A stretch of 64,000 bases of DNA, from the NCBI GenBank assembly GCA_021292105.1, contig CM037870.1, forward strand, positions 41,511,076 to 41,575,075, given 5' to 3'. The position numbers were made by a program, and so were the translations under genes. Shown piece after piece: positions 42,896 to 54,500 of the stretch (position 1 is the first letter of the stretch; every line of letters begins with the position of its first letter). The notes under the pieces are model-generated. The model was not told the DNA's origin, did not search any database, and was given only the letters and a program-made list of their open reading frames with translations. Source of the stretch: Anadara kagoshimensis. Taxonomy: Eukaryota; Mollusca; Bivalvia; Arcoida; Arcidae.

Positions 42896-43619
42896 TTTCG
42901 CAACAACGATCTGCTATTAGTTTTACTGGTTGCAGTAAAACTTATTCGTGCTTCTGAATTGCCTTAAATTTTTGATAAAATTAACTTCTAATATTTAAAA
43001 CCAGAAGTATTATTTTTCTTTCCGCTGTGTGCTTAGTTTAGATGACAGCGCACCACAAAAAGGTAGTCACAACTTTCTTTCAATTCACGTGTCTGCTTAC
43101 ATGTAGATCAAATTATTTCTGAAAATGGTCTGGTTTAAATCCAACTTATTTAAAAGATATTATATTTTTGCGTTGATGAAAAAAACATAATTTGACGTTT
43201 CTGGAATTAATAAATAACATCTATCCTCTTATCGTCACAGTGCATCTGTTGTTTAATCATTCTATCTGTTCATTGACTGAAAATAAAGAAAATAAAATCC
43301 AACAATAATCGGATTAGGGACGGAATATTACGGAATCTTTAAATGATATAAGTTTACGGTTATTTGATTTTGGTTATTAATTATCTATAATCAGAAAGAA
43401 GAAGATATTCTTCTGTATTAGTATAAGTTCAACTCAGTTCTGAGAAAATCTCTTGATTTTTCTGTACTGATAATATTTAACATCATGCAATGTCTGTCTG
43501 CAATGTTTGCATTGTTTGCATTACAATGCAAGCGATAATTGGAAATCACAACGTGTTCTTGAAGAAAACTGTCCTTGATCAACTAAATCAAAAAGAAACA
43601 AACAAACCAGTCCATGTTT
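42896..43619 (-). promoter_or_regulatory. Upstream region of guanylate cyclase 2
   Basis: AT-rich and free of repeats apart from short ones; it should hold the promoter and any 5' UTR. I see no clear TATA box with initiator. Confidence 0.3.
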
Positions 43620-43900
43620 AAACCACAATCTTTAATTCCAAGCAAAAGCTTTGAAAACCGGCAAAATAAGTTAAATACGTGAACTTCCATCACAGATGTG
43701 AGACCGGATGCTCGAGACGATTAAGCACCTAGTGTTTAGCTAGCTACATCAGTCACGTGTGTAATTGAAATTAAGAATGATAGGAACATGTTACTTTGGC
43801 ACGTCAAATATATCCAGGTGACAACAATATTGTGTTGACGACAATAAATCTTTTGATAGCCTGGATAAGCATAGGCTTGCAATATCTTGCAAGCGGCTTA
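43620..43900 (-). repeat. Dispersed repeat family A, minus orientation
   Basis: AACCACAATCTTTAATTCC, AAATACGTGAACTTCCATC, GGATGCTCGAGACGATTAAG and later GATAGCCTGGATAAGC. Confidence 0.65.
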
Positions 43901-44249
43901 ATTGAGGTGGACTTTAAGGCAAGTTTAACTGTACAAGTTATTCACCCCACAGATAGATTTCTGTATTTTAGTATATGAGTACTATTACAATAAGATATGA
44001 AAATTAGTTAAAGATCGTGCTCGTGTTATGTAAAATTGTCCTTATTATAAAGTTCATTACTGATGTGATATCATCACCATTGATAGTGTTATCGGTATAC
44101 AAATAAATCACGTAGATATATCACTGATACAATCCCAGATGATAATTAAATCAAATCACGTGTGTTTTATCAAACATTTATCAAACTTTAGTAATATAAT
44201 TTAGAAATATTATCCATTTAGTAATACACCTTCTACGTATAAAGACCCC

Positions 44250-44300
44250 ATGATGAGTGAAACAATTAAACAACGAGGGAAAACAGAGACATCTTCCTAA
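44250..44300 (+). pseudogene. Truncated duplicate of the TRIM-like gene's 5' end (16-codon ORF)
   Basis: ATG-ATG followed by codons for SETIKQRGKTETSS and a TAA at 44298. This matches the start of the intact gene 166 bp downstream (MSEMSKQRGKTEAST). Similarity extends at least 30 bp upstream (shared 'agtaataca') and past the stop ('agacaac.cttt'), so about 100 bp was duplicated in tandem. It is either a dead 5' fragment or, if it lies in the mRNA leader, an upstream ORF copying the protein's own N-terminus. Confidence 0.65.
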
Positions 44301-44418
44301 AGACAACACTTTCAAAAATTGGATGATATTAGTTAGTTTTATTGAACACTTATCAACGTTTGCCATGCATTTAACATATTTAAAATTATAAACCATTAAG
44401 TAATACAAAACCACTAGG

Positions 44419-46260
44419 ATGAGTGAAATGTCAAAACAACGAGGAAAAACAGAGGCGTCTACCGCTAGACAACGCTTTGGTGAAAAGAGAAAACCAGAGG
44501 AGTCTCTAACTACATCTTTTAGTAGACGTTCTGTATCGGCCATCAAATTCGTTGAAACAGCAACACATAATGGTGATAATGGTGACAAAGACAAAAAGCA
44601 TTATGTTCGATCAACCATTCCTAAAAAAGATTCCGTTCCAAAACCAAAAGGTGGAAAATTAATTGCTCTAAAAGTCAAAGGACCGTTAAATTCGACAGAT
44701 GTTTTAAAGCGTCAAAAGGACCAGACACCGTCGCTTACAGTAAATAAAGTGGATTCTGATAATGGCAAAAAATTGAGTGTTTCTAAACTTGGGGAGGAAA
44801 TTCAAAATGACCAATTACAAGAAAGCACGGCTTTCAGCGCGGAGGATTCTATAGCAAGTTCTAACAGTTCCGTGGGCGTAAATCAGAATGATAAAATTAA
44901 GCAGGGGTTTTCGGACATATTTAATGAATTGTGTAATGTTCATATACCAACTTTCCAAAGAAAGATAGAACATGTAAAAAGTAAAAGAGAAGAAAACACT
45001 CAAGTAGGTAATGAAATAAAAGCTCAAATCACATCAAGAGGCTCCGCTTTAAAGGAAACGATTGATGACGTAATGTCTGCATTGATACAGGAGGCAGACG
45101 ATATCCGGTGTAAAATTGACCACGATCTTAACGAGACGCAGAATGTATTGGAAACAGGTCTTGGTGACCTGAAATCTGAAACTGAAAAATGCAAATCGGT
45201 TATTGAGAAAGACGAAAGTGAATATGTATTAGAGTCGATTGGTACGACGCAATCAAGAGTTCGGGAACTTATTCCAAAACAGTCACTGAAAGTTAGCAAA
45301 CTGCCTGTTTTCACAACTCCTTCTGAGTCTGAGGGTATCGGTGCAGTTCGGGACTTATTTGGCAAAGTTTCAATTAACCAAGCGGGTATAGGTGGAAAAT
45401 TAAAAGAGAATAGCTTGGACGAACATTCTAAAGTTGAAATCGAAATACAAAATTCGTTTAACAACGGTAAGGATGCCATTGCCTCTATATGCCCGGTCAA
45501 TTCGTCGTCTGCCTACATTCGCGCGGTCGGTTCTAATTCTCTGAATTTAGTTCATTCAACTGGAAAAATTATTAAAACAGTGAAATCAACCACAAAAATT
45601 AATGCATTTGCCGTGTCATCAAATGGAACAATATATATGTCTTGTCCAGATGATCAAGATATTAAGAAATCTAATCCAGATGGATCGGTTGACATTTTTA
45701 AGAAACTGTATCCCTTAAAATCACGTTGGGTCAGTGTAACAGAATCGGGTGATGTTTTTGTGTCCGTGGTTGATGCCTGGAGCTACAAAATAAACCCAAA
45801 CAGCAAACGACTTATCAAGAAGTACTCAAAAGAAGGAAAACTTTTAAAAAACATAGAACATGAAAACAAGCAAAGGCTTTTCCAAAACCCGCAAAAAGTG
45901 AGTTCTAGTTTGTGTGGAGATATTGCAGTAGTTGACCAAATCGGTGATTACAAAGGCAAAATTGTTGTTGTAGACAAGGCAGGAAAATTGAAATTCCGAT
46001 ACGCAGGTCCACCAAGCGGGAAACCATCAGTGACCTTTGATCCCAGTGACGTATGCTTCTATGAGGACTGTTCCATCATTGTGGCGGATCAGGCATCGCA
46101 ATCAATCCATCTGATTGACCAGAGGGGAAACTTCTTGAAGTATTTATATTCGGCTGATCTGTCGGTGGTGACATCGTTAAGTCCGGTATCTTCTTTGGAT
46201 AGTTTGTTGTGGATTGGATTTCAAAATGGAAATGTGAAAATTACAAAATTGGTGATGTAG
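44419..46260 (+). CDS. TRIM-like coiled-coil/beta-propeller protein lacking RING and B-box (613 aa)
   Basis: A single uninterrupted ORF. Residues 1-150 are basic and disordered (KQRGKTEAS, KKDSVPKPKGGK). Residues about 160-290 form a coiled coil with the ETIDDVMSALIQEADDIRCK / LNETQNVLETGLGDLKSE pattern typical of mollusc TRIM2/TRIM56-like proteins. Residues about 345-613 form a six-bladed NHL-like propeller (AFAVSSNGTIYMS, VSVTESGDVFVSV, DPSDVCFYEDCSIIVAD, LLWIGFQNGNVKI). There is no RING, B-box or zinc ligand set, so E3 activity is not expected; a scaffold or adaptor role is inference. Lack of introns fits a retrocopy or the single-exon TRIM style of bivalves. AATAAA lies at 46347. Start is the first Met; Met4 is possible. 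Confidence 0.8.
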   Translation: MSEMSKQRGKTEASTARQRFGEKRKPEESLTTSFSRRSVSAIKFVETATHNGDNGDKDKKHYVRSTIPKKDSVPKPKGGKLIALKVKGPLNSTDVLKRQKDQTPSLTVNKVDSDNGKKLSVSKLGEEIQNDQLQESTAFSAEDSIASSNSSVGVNQNDKIKQGFSDIFNELCNVHIPTFQRKIEHVKSKREENTQVGNEIKAQITSRGSALKETIDDVMSALIQEADDIRCKIDHDLNETQNVLETGLGDLKSETEKCKSVIEKDESEYVLESIGTTQSRVRELIPKQSLKVSKLPVFTTPSESEGIGAVRDLFGKVSINQAGIGGKLKENSLDEHSKVEIEIQNSFNNGKDAIASICPVNSSSAYIRAVGSNSLNLVHSTGKIIKTVKSTTKINAFAVSSNGTIYMSCPDDQDIKKSNPDGSVDIFKKLYPLKSRWVSVTESGDVFVSVVDAWSYKINPNSKRLIKKYSKEGKLLKNIEHENKQRLFQNPQKVSSSLCGDIAVVDQIGDYKGKIVVVDKAGKLKFRYAGPPSGKPSVTFDPSDVCFYEDCSIIVADQASQSIHLIDQRGNFLKYLYSADLSVVTSLSPVSSLDSLLWIGFQNGNVKITKLVM

Positions 46261-46346
46261 CAGTCAGGTAGTTATAAATTCTGAATAGTAAACGGTTTTA
46301 ATTTAATTAACTGACTGACACAATGTATTAGAAACACTTTAGTTTA

Positions 46347-46352
46347 AATAAA
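46347..46352 (+). terminator. Candidate polyadenylation signal for the TRIM-like gene
   Basis: AATAAA 87 bp downstream of the stop codon. Confidence 0.4.
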
Positions 46353-46694
46353 ACAAATATTTCGCAAAAGATTTGAACTTCGTCTCGGTTCACTCGCACA
46401 AAAATCAAATATGGTGAAAAATTTTTATTCACTAAGAATATTTTTCATTTTGTAGACTAAAAATTCTACTGACAGATTTTTTTCAGCTCGTTACAGGCCT
46501 AAATTCGTTACATCCATCTTCAATATAGATGAACTCCACTGTTTACAGAATTCCAATCGGGTCCGGCTGTTTCTTCAAACCTGTTATTTTCATTACTTTT
46601 TGTTTTGGAAAATGCGATGTAAACTGTGTTCTCATTAAAATACTGCATGTTAAAAAATCAATTTTGTGTGGTTTGTTTCTACTTTTTGATTACA

Positions 46695-46865
46695 CAATTG
46701 GCGGATGCAGCTAGCTAAACAGGAGGTGCTTACCATTCCGGAGCATCCGGTCTAATTTGCCTGATGGAAGTTCGTGTGTTCTACAGTTGACAGTTCCAAA
46801 GTTTTTACTTTGTTTCTGGATTGTGATTTAGACATGAATTTGTATGTTTGATTTTTGATTAATAA
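46695..46865 (+). repeat. Dispersed repeat family A, plus orientation
   Basis: GCGGATGCAGCTAGCTAAAC, AGGAGGTGCTTACCATTCCG, then TTTTTACTTTGTTTCTGG and TTTGTATGTTTG. Confidence 0.7.
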
Positions 46866-47519
46866 AATTGGAATTTCAAAGTATATAAGAAACATCTGTG
46901 AAGGCGCACCAGAAAAAAAAAGTTTCACAGTTTTTATTTTGGTTTTGGATTGTGATTTGGTAATGGATTGGTATGTTTGTCCTTTTACTGTTATCGCTCT
47001 ACAAAAGTATTTGAAATTCGTATACACCGCTGCATAGCATTTGATCATAATGTTCAGTGCCTGTAAGAGGTTTATAAAGGATTTATAAATTGCTGCTCTC
47101 ATTATACGTTATGTTGTGTTCTGTTCCTTCCTGTTTGATGTATAAAGTTCTTGGTTGCAAAATGCAAGTTAGTCAACAACAATTAGCAAACCTTTGATCA
47201 GCAACTGTCATCTGAATTTGCTGGAAATATGGTGATTTATCTTTTACTTGTCATCAAAAGCAGGATATTGGTTGGTTGTAAAACAAGTGGGAACAACATT
47301 CTGATAGTACTATAACCACATCTCTAGGCATTTACACCGGTGCTTGTCAAAAGCCGGGATTTTCATAACAAGTGGATAATATTTATTTGATTTTTCTTGT
47401 CCTGCATTGTCTAGTCATTTTTATGATTAACTTTTATTGTGTCGTGTTCTTTGTTGAATTATATGTTGGCTTTTCAAAATATACATGTTTTTCAGTTATA
47501 AATTTTATAATTCTTATTT

Positions 47520-47900
47520 TAATTATAAACAAATATACAATTCCATGCCCGAACCACAAAACATCTTTGAGACTTACAATTTAGGGTAAACGCTTGAACT
47601 TCAACCAGTGAAGAGAGTGCGGCTCTCCGGAAGGGTAAAAACATAGCTTCAACCGCCAAGTGTTTAATGAAAATTGGGAAAGAAAGGAACATGGGACTTT
47701 GGGAAGTCAAATATGTCCGGGGTAATCTTGGATACAGAGACATCATACTTATCAACAATATTGTGATGACGGTCATAAAACTTTTCTAGGGCCTTAATAA
47801 GCCTACTAGACCTGTAATATCCAAACGTTTTTTTGTCAGCACTAAAGTACCCGTAGTAGGAACAAGTTCTACCATAGCGTATTAGTTGTGTAAAAATACA
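47520..47900 (-). repeat. Dispersed repeat family A, longer minus-oriented copy
   Basis: GCGGCTCTCCGGAAGGGTAA, GGTAATCTTGGATACAGAG, GTGATGACGGTCATAAAAC and CTACCATAGCGTATTAG: the mirror of the copies at 4 and 19.8 kb, including the AATACGCTATGGTAG start. Confidence 0.75.
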
Positions 47901-48202
47901 TCCAAGTAAAAAAATAACAAAAGCTCTCGATGTTTGATTTACTTTTTATAAATATAAAATAAAACAAGCCATAACGTTTAACGGCAAAATAAATATATAC
48001 AGCTTAAACACAGTGGATACATGTCGCAGAGTAGGACGTTTCTGAGTTACTTAATATCCTCTCCGGTTCTGTATTTTATAATACACTTCCGGGAATAAAT
48101 TTTAGGCATACCTACTTCCGTTTTTTTTTGTTGTCAAGGACGCATAGTTGCAAATACCGGGAAATTTGGTTGATTGTCAATATGTAGAGGGCAAAGTATT
48201 GG

Positions 48203-48418
48203 TGTGCCATACCGGGATGCAATTCCTATGGAAGGAAAGACCCCAGAAAATATCCTCTCCTGGAAGAAATGAATTTTTTACTGTTTCCAAGTAAGAAAGA
48301 CACACTGATAAAAAAGAGAAAATGGCTAAATGTCATTAGACACCCTCTCGACTACGATCTAAAACCCTGGCACAGGGTGTGTAATCGGCATTTAATTTTA
48401 ACTATTCCTATGGAGTAA
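48203..48418 (+). pseudogene. THAP zinc-finger domain fragment
   Basis: Translation from 48203 gives CAIPGCNS..., then FLLFPSKKD, KKRKWLNVIRH and finally VCNRHL before a stop at 48416. C-x4-C, the FP and KW positions and C-x2-H match a THAP DNA-binding domain. There is no ATG in front (an in-frame stop lies at 48185) and it stops soon after the final ligand. It is probably a remnant of a THAP-bearing transposon, or an exon of an unrecognised gene. Confidence 0.65.
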
Positions 48419-48999
48419 TTACGGTCATGATACACCGACCAGGGCCGCTACTTCAATTTTTAACAGAAACCGCCAGGATCCCGAATTCATGGATGATGGG
48501 TACGCCATGCCATTGTTGTAAGATTAACTTAAATTTATTAGCAAAGTTCAAATTAAACTTTTAAGTAAGACATGTTAGACAATTACAAGTCTCTTCACTT
48601 CCGGAACTTAGAGTTGACGAAATGCCATGATGAAATGATAATTTGAAGAAAGCTTGCGAAATCGTGTAAACACGGTAGTAAACCGGAAGCATGGATGCCT
48701 AAAAAATTGACCACGTGACCCGATATTATACTACACAAAATGGGATTCCGGACTATCCCGGAAACGGCCTATTGTTAAGATGGTGGACTCGTTATGGATT
48801 CTAGGGTAGTAGGTTAGCATGGTTGAGTTATCATAATTATAGTGCATATATTACCTCGTAAATGCAAAATTGAATGCACTTTGGTCATTACATGTCATTG
48901 CAACCTAGAATAAACAACAATGCTGTTAAAGATTTGACCGGTGTTCATGTACATTTTCATATGTTCAAACATATTGCCCACTTGCAAATACATGTAATA

Positions 49000-50190
49000 C
49001 CAGTATTTCCCAATCTATAATGTTAAATGTTTATCTGACAAGACAAAGGTAAAACTTCTTTTTGACAAGAACAATGGCAAGATATCTATCTTTCAAGAAG
49101 AACGGTAAATACCTGCCAGGCATAAAAAAGTGATATCTGTCAAGAACAATTTAAAATTGAATGTACAATAATATATGGTAAATGCCTATCTGAGAAGAAG
49201 AATGTAAATGCTTATTTAACACGAACAATGGTAAATCTGACTGTACAATAATAATGTGATCAAATGTCTATCTGAGAAAAACAATAGTAATTTTTAATGC
49301 ACAATAACTATATGGTAAATGCCTATCTGAAAAGAATAATAAAATACCTATCTGATAAACAATGGTAAAATTGACTGTACAATAATATTGTGATAAAATG
49401 CCTATCGTACAAGAGCAATGGTATATGTCTATCGTACAAGAACAATGGTAATTGTCTATTTTATAAAAACAATGGTAAATATGACTGTACAATAATAATA
49501 ATAATAATATAATAAAATGCCTATCTGAGCAGAAAAATGGTAAATGCCTATCTAAGCAGAACAATGGTAAATGCATATCTGACCAGAACAATGGTAAAAT
49601 GAAAATAGTTACAGAAAATACCTATCTGATACAAGCAATGGTAAAATGCCTATCCATCAAGAACAATCATAAAATTGAATGTACAATAATTATATGGTAA
49701 ATGTCTATCTAACAAGAACAATGTTTAAGTTCAACGTACAATTATTACATTGCAAACGCCTATATTACAAGAACAATGGTAAATTGACTTAAAACTAAAA
49801 CAATTACACCACACGTAAATATTATAAATGATGAATAAGTGAAATGTTTAACTGACAAGACAAAAATAAAAAAAAAAAATTTTGACAAGAACAATGGCAA
49901 AAGGCCTATCTTTCAAGAAGAACGGTAAATACTTGTCAGGCATGAAAAATGGTTATCCGTCACGAACAATTGTAAAACTGAATGTACAGTAATTGTATGG
50001 GTAATACCTATCTGAAATGAGGAATAGTAAATGCCTATCTGTTCAGAACAATGACAAATGCTATCTGACAAAAACAATGACAAATTTGACTGCTCAATTG
50101 TAATAAAAAATTCCTATCTGACAAGAAAAATGGTAAAAATGGTAAAATTGAATGTACAATAATTATATGGTAAATATCTATTTTACAAAA
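49000..50190. repeat. 1.2-kb degenerate array of TGCCTATCTGACAAGAACAATGG-like units
   Basis: Phrases 'aatgcctatctga', 'aagaacaatggtaaa' and 'gactgtacaataata' recur dozens of times with variable spacing. A 107-aa minus ORF within it is a repeat artefact. Confidence 0.8.
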
Positions 50191-51146
50191 AAAAAATAAA
50201 AAATTAAATATTAAAAATTATGAATGTTGCCATATCAAAATAATTATCCATAAACTTTTTAAAAAAGAATAAGGGCACCATATAGGCTAATCTCATCATG
50301 CACTACCATGAGACTTTCATCTACTCAAAGTTGGGTCAATCTACATCGAATGTAGGTCGATTGTTGTTTATCTTGGCCTGGTAGTAACTAGAGAATTTAC
50401 AAAGAATAGACATTATATATTTCGCTAAACCAAAATGTTTGATGAAAACGTTTCGTGTTTTAAATGGATATATATGTAATTAAACTATTCACAGTAACTA
50501 CGATTATCTTGAATCTTACTTTTTAATATTCCCTACCTATGTAAGGCCTTCCCTACTGTTTCATACTGGACCAGTACTTTTAATGGAAAGGGTTTGCAAT
50601 GAAATAACTAAGTACATATTATTTGCATACTAGTATTCTTTCTATAGATATTGGTTGATACATGGTAAGAATTGAAACATTAAATTGAAAATAAATCGCT
50701 CGATAAAAAAGTTATATTGATGATCTGTTTGTGTGCTATTTATAGTAACATTGGTCATCTGTGGTGTCGATAGATTTTGATTAGTTTTTTACAACATAAA
50801 ATACGACATAAGGGATAAAAAACACTAATTAATATTAACAGCAATGAACTGCTAATGTGATACAACCCAACACAGAAACCGAAGAACACAAACTAACATA
50901 TACTGTAATCACTATCTGTTATAGATCTTTTTTTGCCACCAAAATTTCAATCCATGTTGGGAGCATGACTTAAACTGGATCCACTGCCACATTTGTTTTT
51001 TTTTTCAATGATAAGGAACATTAGAAATAAGTAAGCGGTAGTATTGCTTTTACAGTAACTAATCAGTATTCTGTAATGTGGAATCCAGACTAAACTATGA
51101 ACAAAATATAGTTGTTCTTCAAAAGATGATCTGAATGTGTAATAGT
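50191..51146. other. Region downstream of the GPCR gene
   Basis: AT-rich, probably the GPCR 3' UTR near 51.1 kb and then intergenic sequence; no coding or repeat structure recognised. Confidence 0.4.
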
Positions 51147-51501
51147 CTAAACGCTGTCATCATGTGTTCGCTTTGACGTCATACCTCTGGAGATCATTGT
51201 AGAGCGCGTTATTGACGTTGATTGACGCCGTAGATAATGTGGACTAAGCACTTTGTAGTTAAAAGCCATAAACACAATTGGATTTGCAACACTGTTCAAT
51301 GGCGCCAATGCCATAAATATAAAGTAGACTGGGTGATTATCAACCACTTTAAAGATATTAAGCAACATGTTTATACTAACTGGGCTCCAGGAAATTACGA
51401 AAACTGAAAAATATAAAAAGAACGATATAAATGTGAATATACTATTAAATATCGTTAGGGTCTTGTCAGACAATTCTAAAATAACTTAGTCTCAAAATGA
51501 T

Positions 51502-51540
<39 letters not shown>

Positions 51541-54500
51541 CTGACTGATGTATTGATTGATTGATTCTATCCTTACGTCCCGTTTAAGATAAATTTACAT
51601 ATGCATAATATAGGTAATGCGTTTAGGGGCTCTTATCATGGAAAATGATTTTGGTGTCGTTTGGAGCGGAAAAGTGGTGTTTTACAACTTTTAAATAGTT
51701 ATATAACTTATCGAGATGGTCTATTCTGCAAATGTAGAGAAATCGGATTACCTCGATGATATCGACTTTCAGAAGGGGAAATGTTTACAGTGATCTGAAA
51801 TTTCAACCTAGTTGATGAAAGCCTCTACACTTCGTATGCTGGCGGAGACCCCTCTCACCCAAAGGGCCTACCCTATTTTTTTGAAATGGATGTCTGGTCC
51901 TTAAGTAAATAAATAATGATGTAGTAATGTAAGCAACACTTCATGTTAGCGTTATCGTTTTCTTAATTGTTGCAGCTACCACTGGACCTTATTAATAATA
52001 CGTAAACAAGGTACTTGTTTCACAAAGATGGTAGACACTGAGGACACAGACAATAGGTTTTTTAGGTTAGAATTTAAGGGTGTTCTGTGGTTTTAATACC
52101 AGTGTCAAAATAAACTTCTATAATGTATTCGCCAATGATGAATTTCGTAAACAAATAGGCCGGTAAAATCAATTTTTGCATTAGAAAAAGGACCGACAAA
52201 AACTATTTCCGGAAAATCTGGTATCAAGCATAGTAATCAAAAGAAAGTTGATGCGATGCAAATCTTTATTGTGCATTTGTACGTGATGTGTATGTTTTAT
52301 GAAATACAAAAAGGATAACGCAACAAAAATGACAGATCCGTAATGGAATTAATAGTTTGTAAAATTAATATGTGGAAAGAATACAACTGATACTACCATT
52401 GGAAACTCACCTGACACTACAACAAATGTCATGATGATGCTCTTCATTTTTGCCTGTGTCATGATTCTACTATCATTGTTCACTACACTGTCTCTGTGTA
52501 CAAGTTCCCGGGCTACAAGTAAAATGATACAATTCAAAATATTGGAACAAAAATGTGTTATAAGAAACATAGCATTAAAACCGGTAAGCAAGAAATAAAC
52601 GCTCTCCTTTGATATAATATTTATATTATGCCTACTTTTAAGTAAAAATCCCGTATTCCGTGTGTAAATTAAGATGTTATGATAAATTAATACATCAAAA
52701 ACTAAGATATGCTTAATCGTTCAAAGTATTGCCTAAAATTTGGTGAATTACATTCTGGCCCTTTTTTCTCATTTCAATTTAAAAAAATTGCATTTCCACA
52801 AGTTTGGTCTAAGCACTACTGATGAGTTTTATTCGACCTGCCGTTTTGTGCTGTATACAAATGTTCCGAATAGGACTCTGGCAATGTTTAATAAATTAAA
52901 TGGAAATGCTATCAATACATTTCATATAATTACAGGAAGTTTACTCTTGCATACTTAATTAATTTCCAAAGGGAGATAACTAGATGACAATTTTTTCACT
53001 CCGTAAATTACTAGTTTGTACAAGTTCCATTTTCAACAAGTACACTTTAACCAACAATTTCATACTTTCTGCTTCTTAAAACTCAAAATTAAAATTAACA
53101 GCTCGCCACATAGGCTCAATTTTCTGCGGTCAATTGTTAAACAGGTATATATTCCGATATTTTACCACTTTTGCGGATCACACAGATAATTGAGCATGTC
53201 TAATAAATATGAAGATCAAAATCTTAATGCTGTTCAGATCATGACAAGTTCTAAAATCGTTCTACTATTAGAAAATTTTTGTAACCATGAATGAAGATCT
53301 AACTATACTAGGTTTAAAAACTTGATAGAGTTTCATGCCCTGATGCTTTATGAGAGATAAGCCATGCTTCTCAGTATTCTGGTTCAAGACAATAAGACTG
53401 GTAATAGTTTTACTATCTAAAATAAATGCGACATTGAATGAAGGTCAACTGTAATCTTCACAACTTAAATAGAGATTCATGTACATATAAACAAAGGTTC
53501 AACTTAACAGCCAATTATGTACATGACAAAACGTATTAAAAAGTTGAATTGTTTCAGACAACCGTGATCACCATGTCGTACATTGCCAACACCTTTGCAC
53601 ATATAGTAGAACACCATGCCTTGATACCATTTATGAATTATCAAGCTTGTTTTTTTTTTTTTGTTCCAGTGTATGACAAAACAAGGGTTTTTATATATTG
53701 AACTATTTCAGGTCACTGTTACCATGGATGGAGATCAAGTAAAAACTAACTGTGTCATTCCTGATATCATATATAAAACTTTAATCTTCTACTTCTGAGC
53801 ATAACGGTTCATGAAAAATGCAATACTACCTTCATGGCATTGTGACCTTGAATGAATTGCCAAGGTCAACAAAATTTGAAAGTTCGGTAGATCTTCGTGT
53901 CTTGATGTTATATTTGAAGTACTCGTATAATGCCAATGGTAAATTGAAAGGTTTCAGTATTTCAGTCCATTTTTGACCTTGAATAGAGAACAGGTTCCAT
54001 TATCAATGTTCTTACGGACATGTAAATGTTGTTATATGGACCAAAATGGCAATTTGGCTGTATTTGTACCACCTAGATATGATATTCAAAATACGAAAAA
54101 TGTTTCAAATACAAAAACTCCATAGACTAAAAACATTTAATATGAACCCATACATTCTCTTGCTAAATCTGAAATTTAATAATGTGTAAATTATTGTGAA
54201 TTATCTAAAGATAGATGCATGTGCATACAACTATATAGGTAAAACACTCTTAAGTTTTGTTCTTATTCTGATTATATAAAAGAGTGTTATCTGGGATAAT
54301 GTCACAACAATCTATACATAATTAATAAATTTCAGATTTAATAATGACTCAAAGGATCCATTCCAAATAATATTTTGTGTTTGAAATACTTTATTAGTAA
54401 AAGGGAAAACATCTTAATACTCCGGAAAATCGTCTCATTTGGGGTATGTACACTATAAGCAGGTGGTCAATATTAGGCCACAATGGCGTTTTGGGTTCGT

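Noticed and set aside
45024..45500. 158-aa minus ORF
   Set aside because: Antisense shadow of the TRIM-like coding sequence.
49268..49591. 107-aa minus ORF
   Set aside because: Inside the degenerate 1.2-kb array; low-complexity, no domain.
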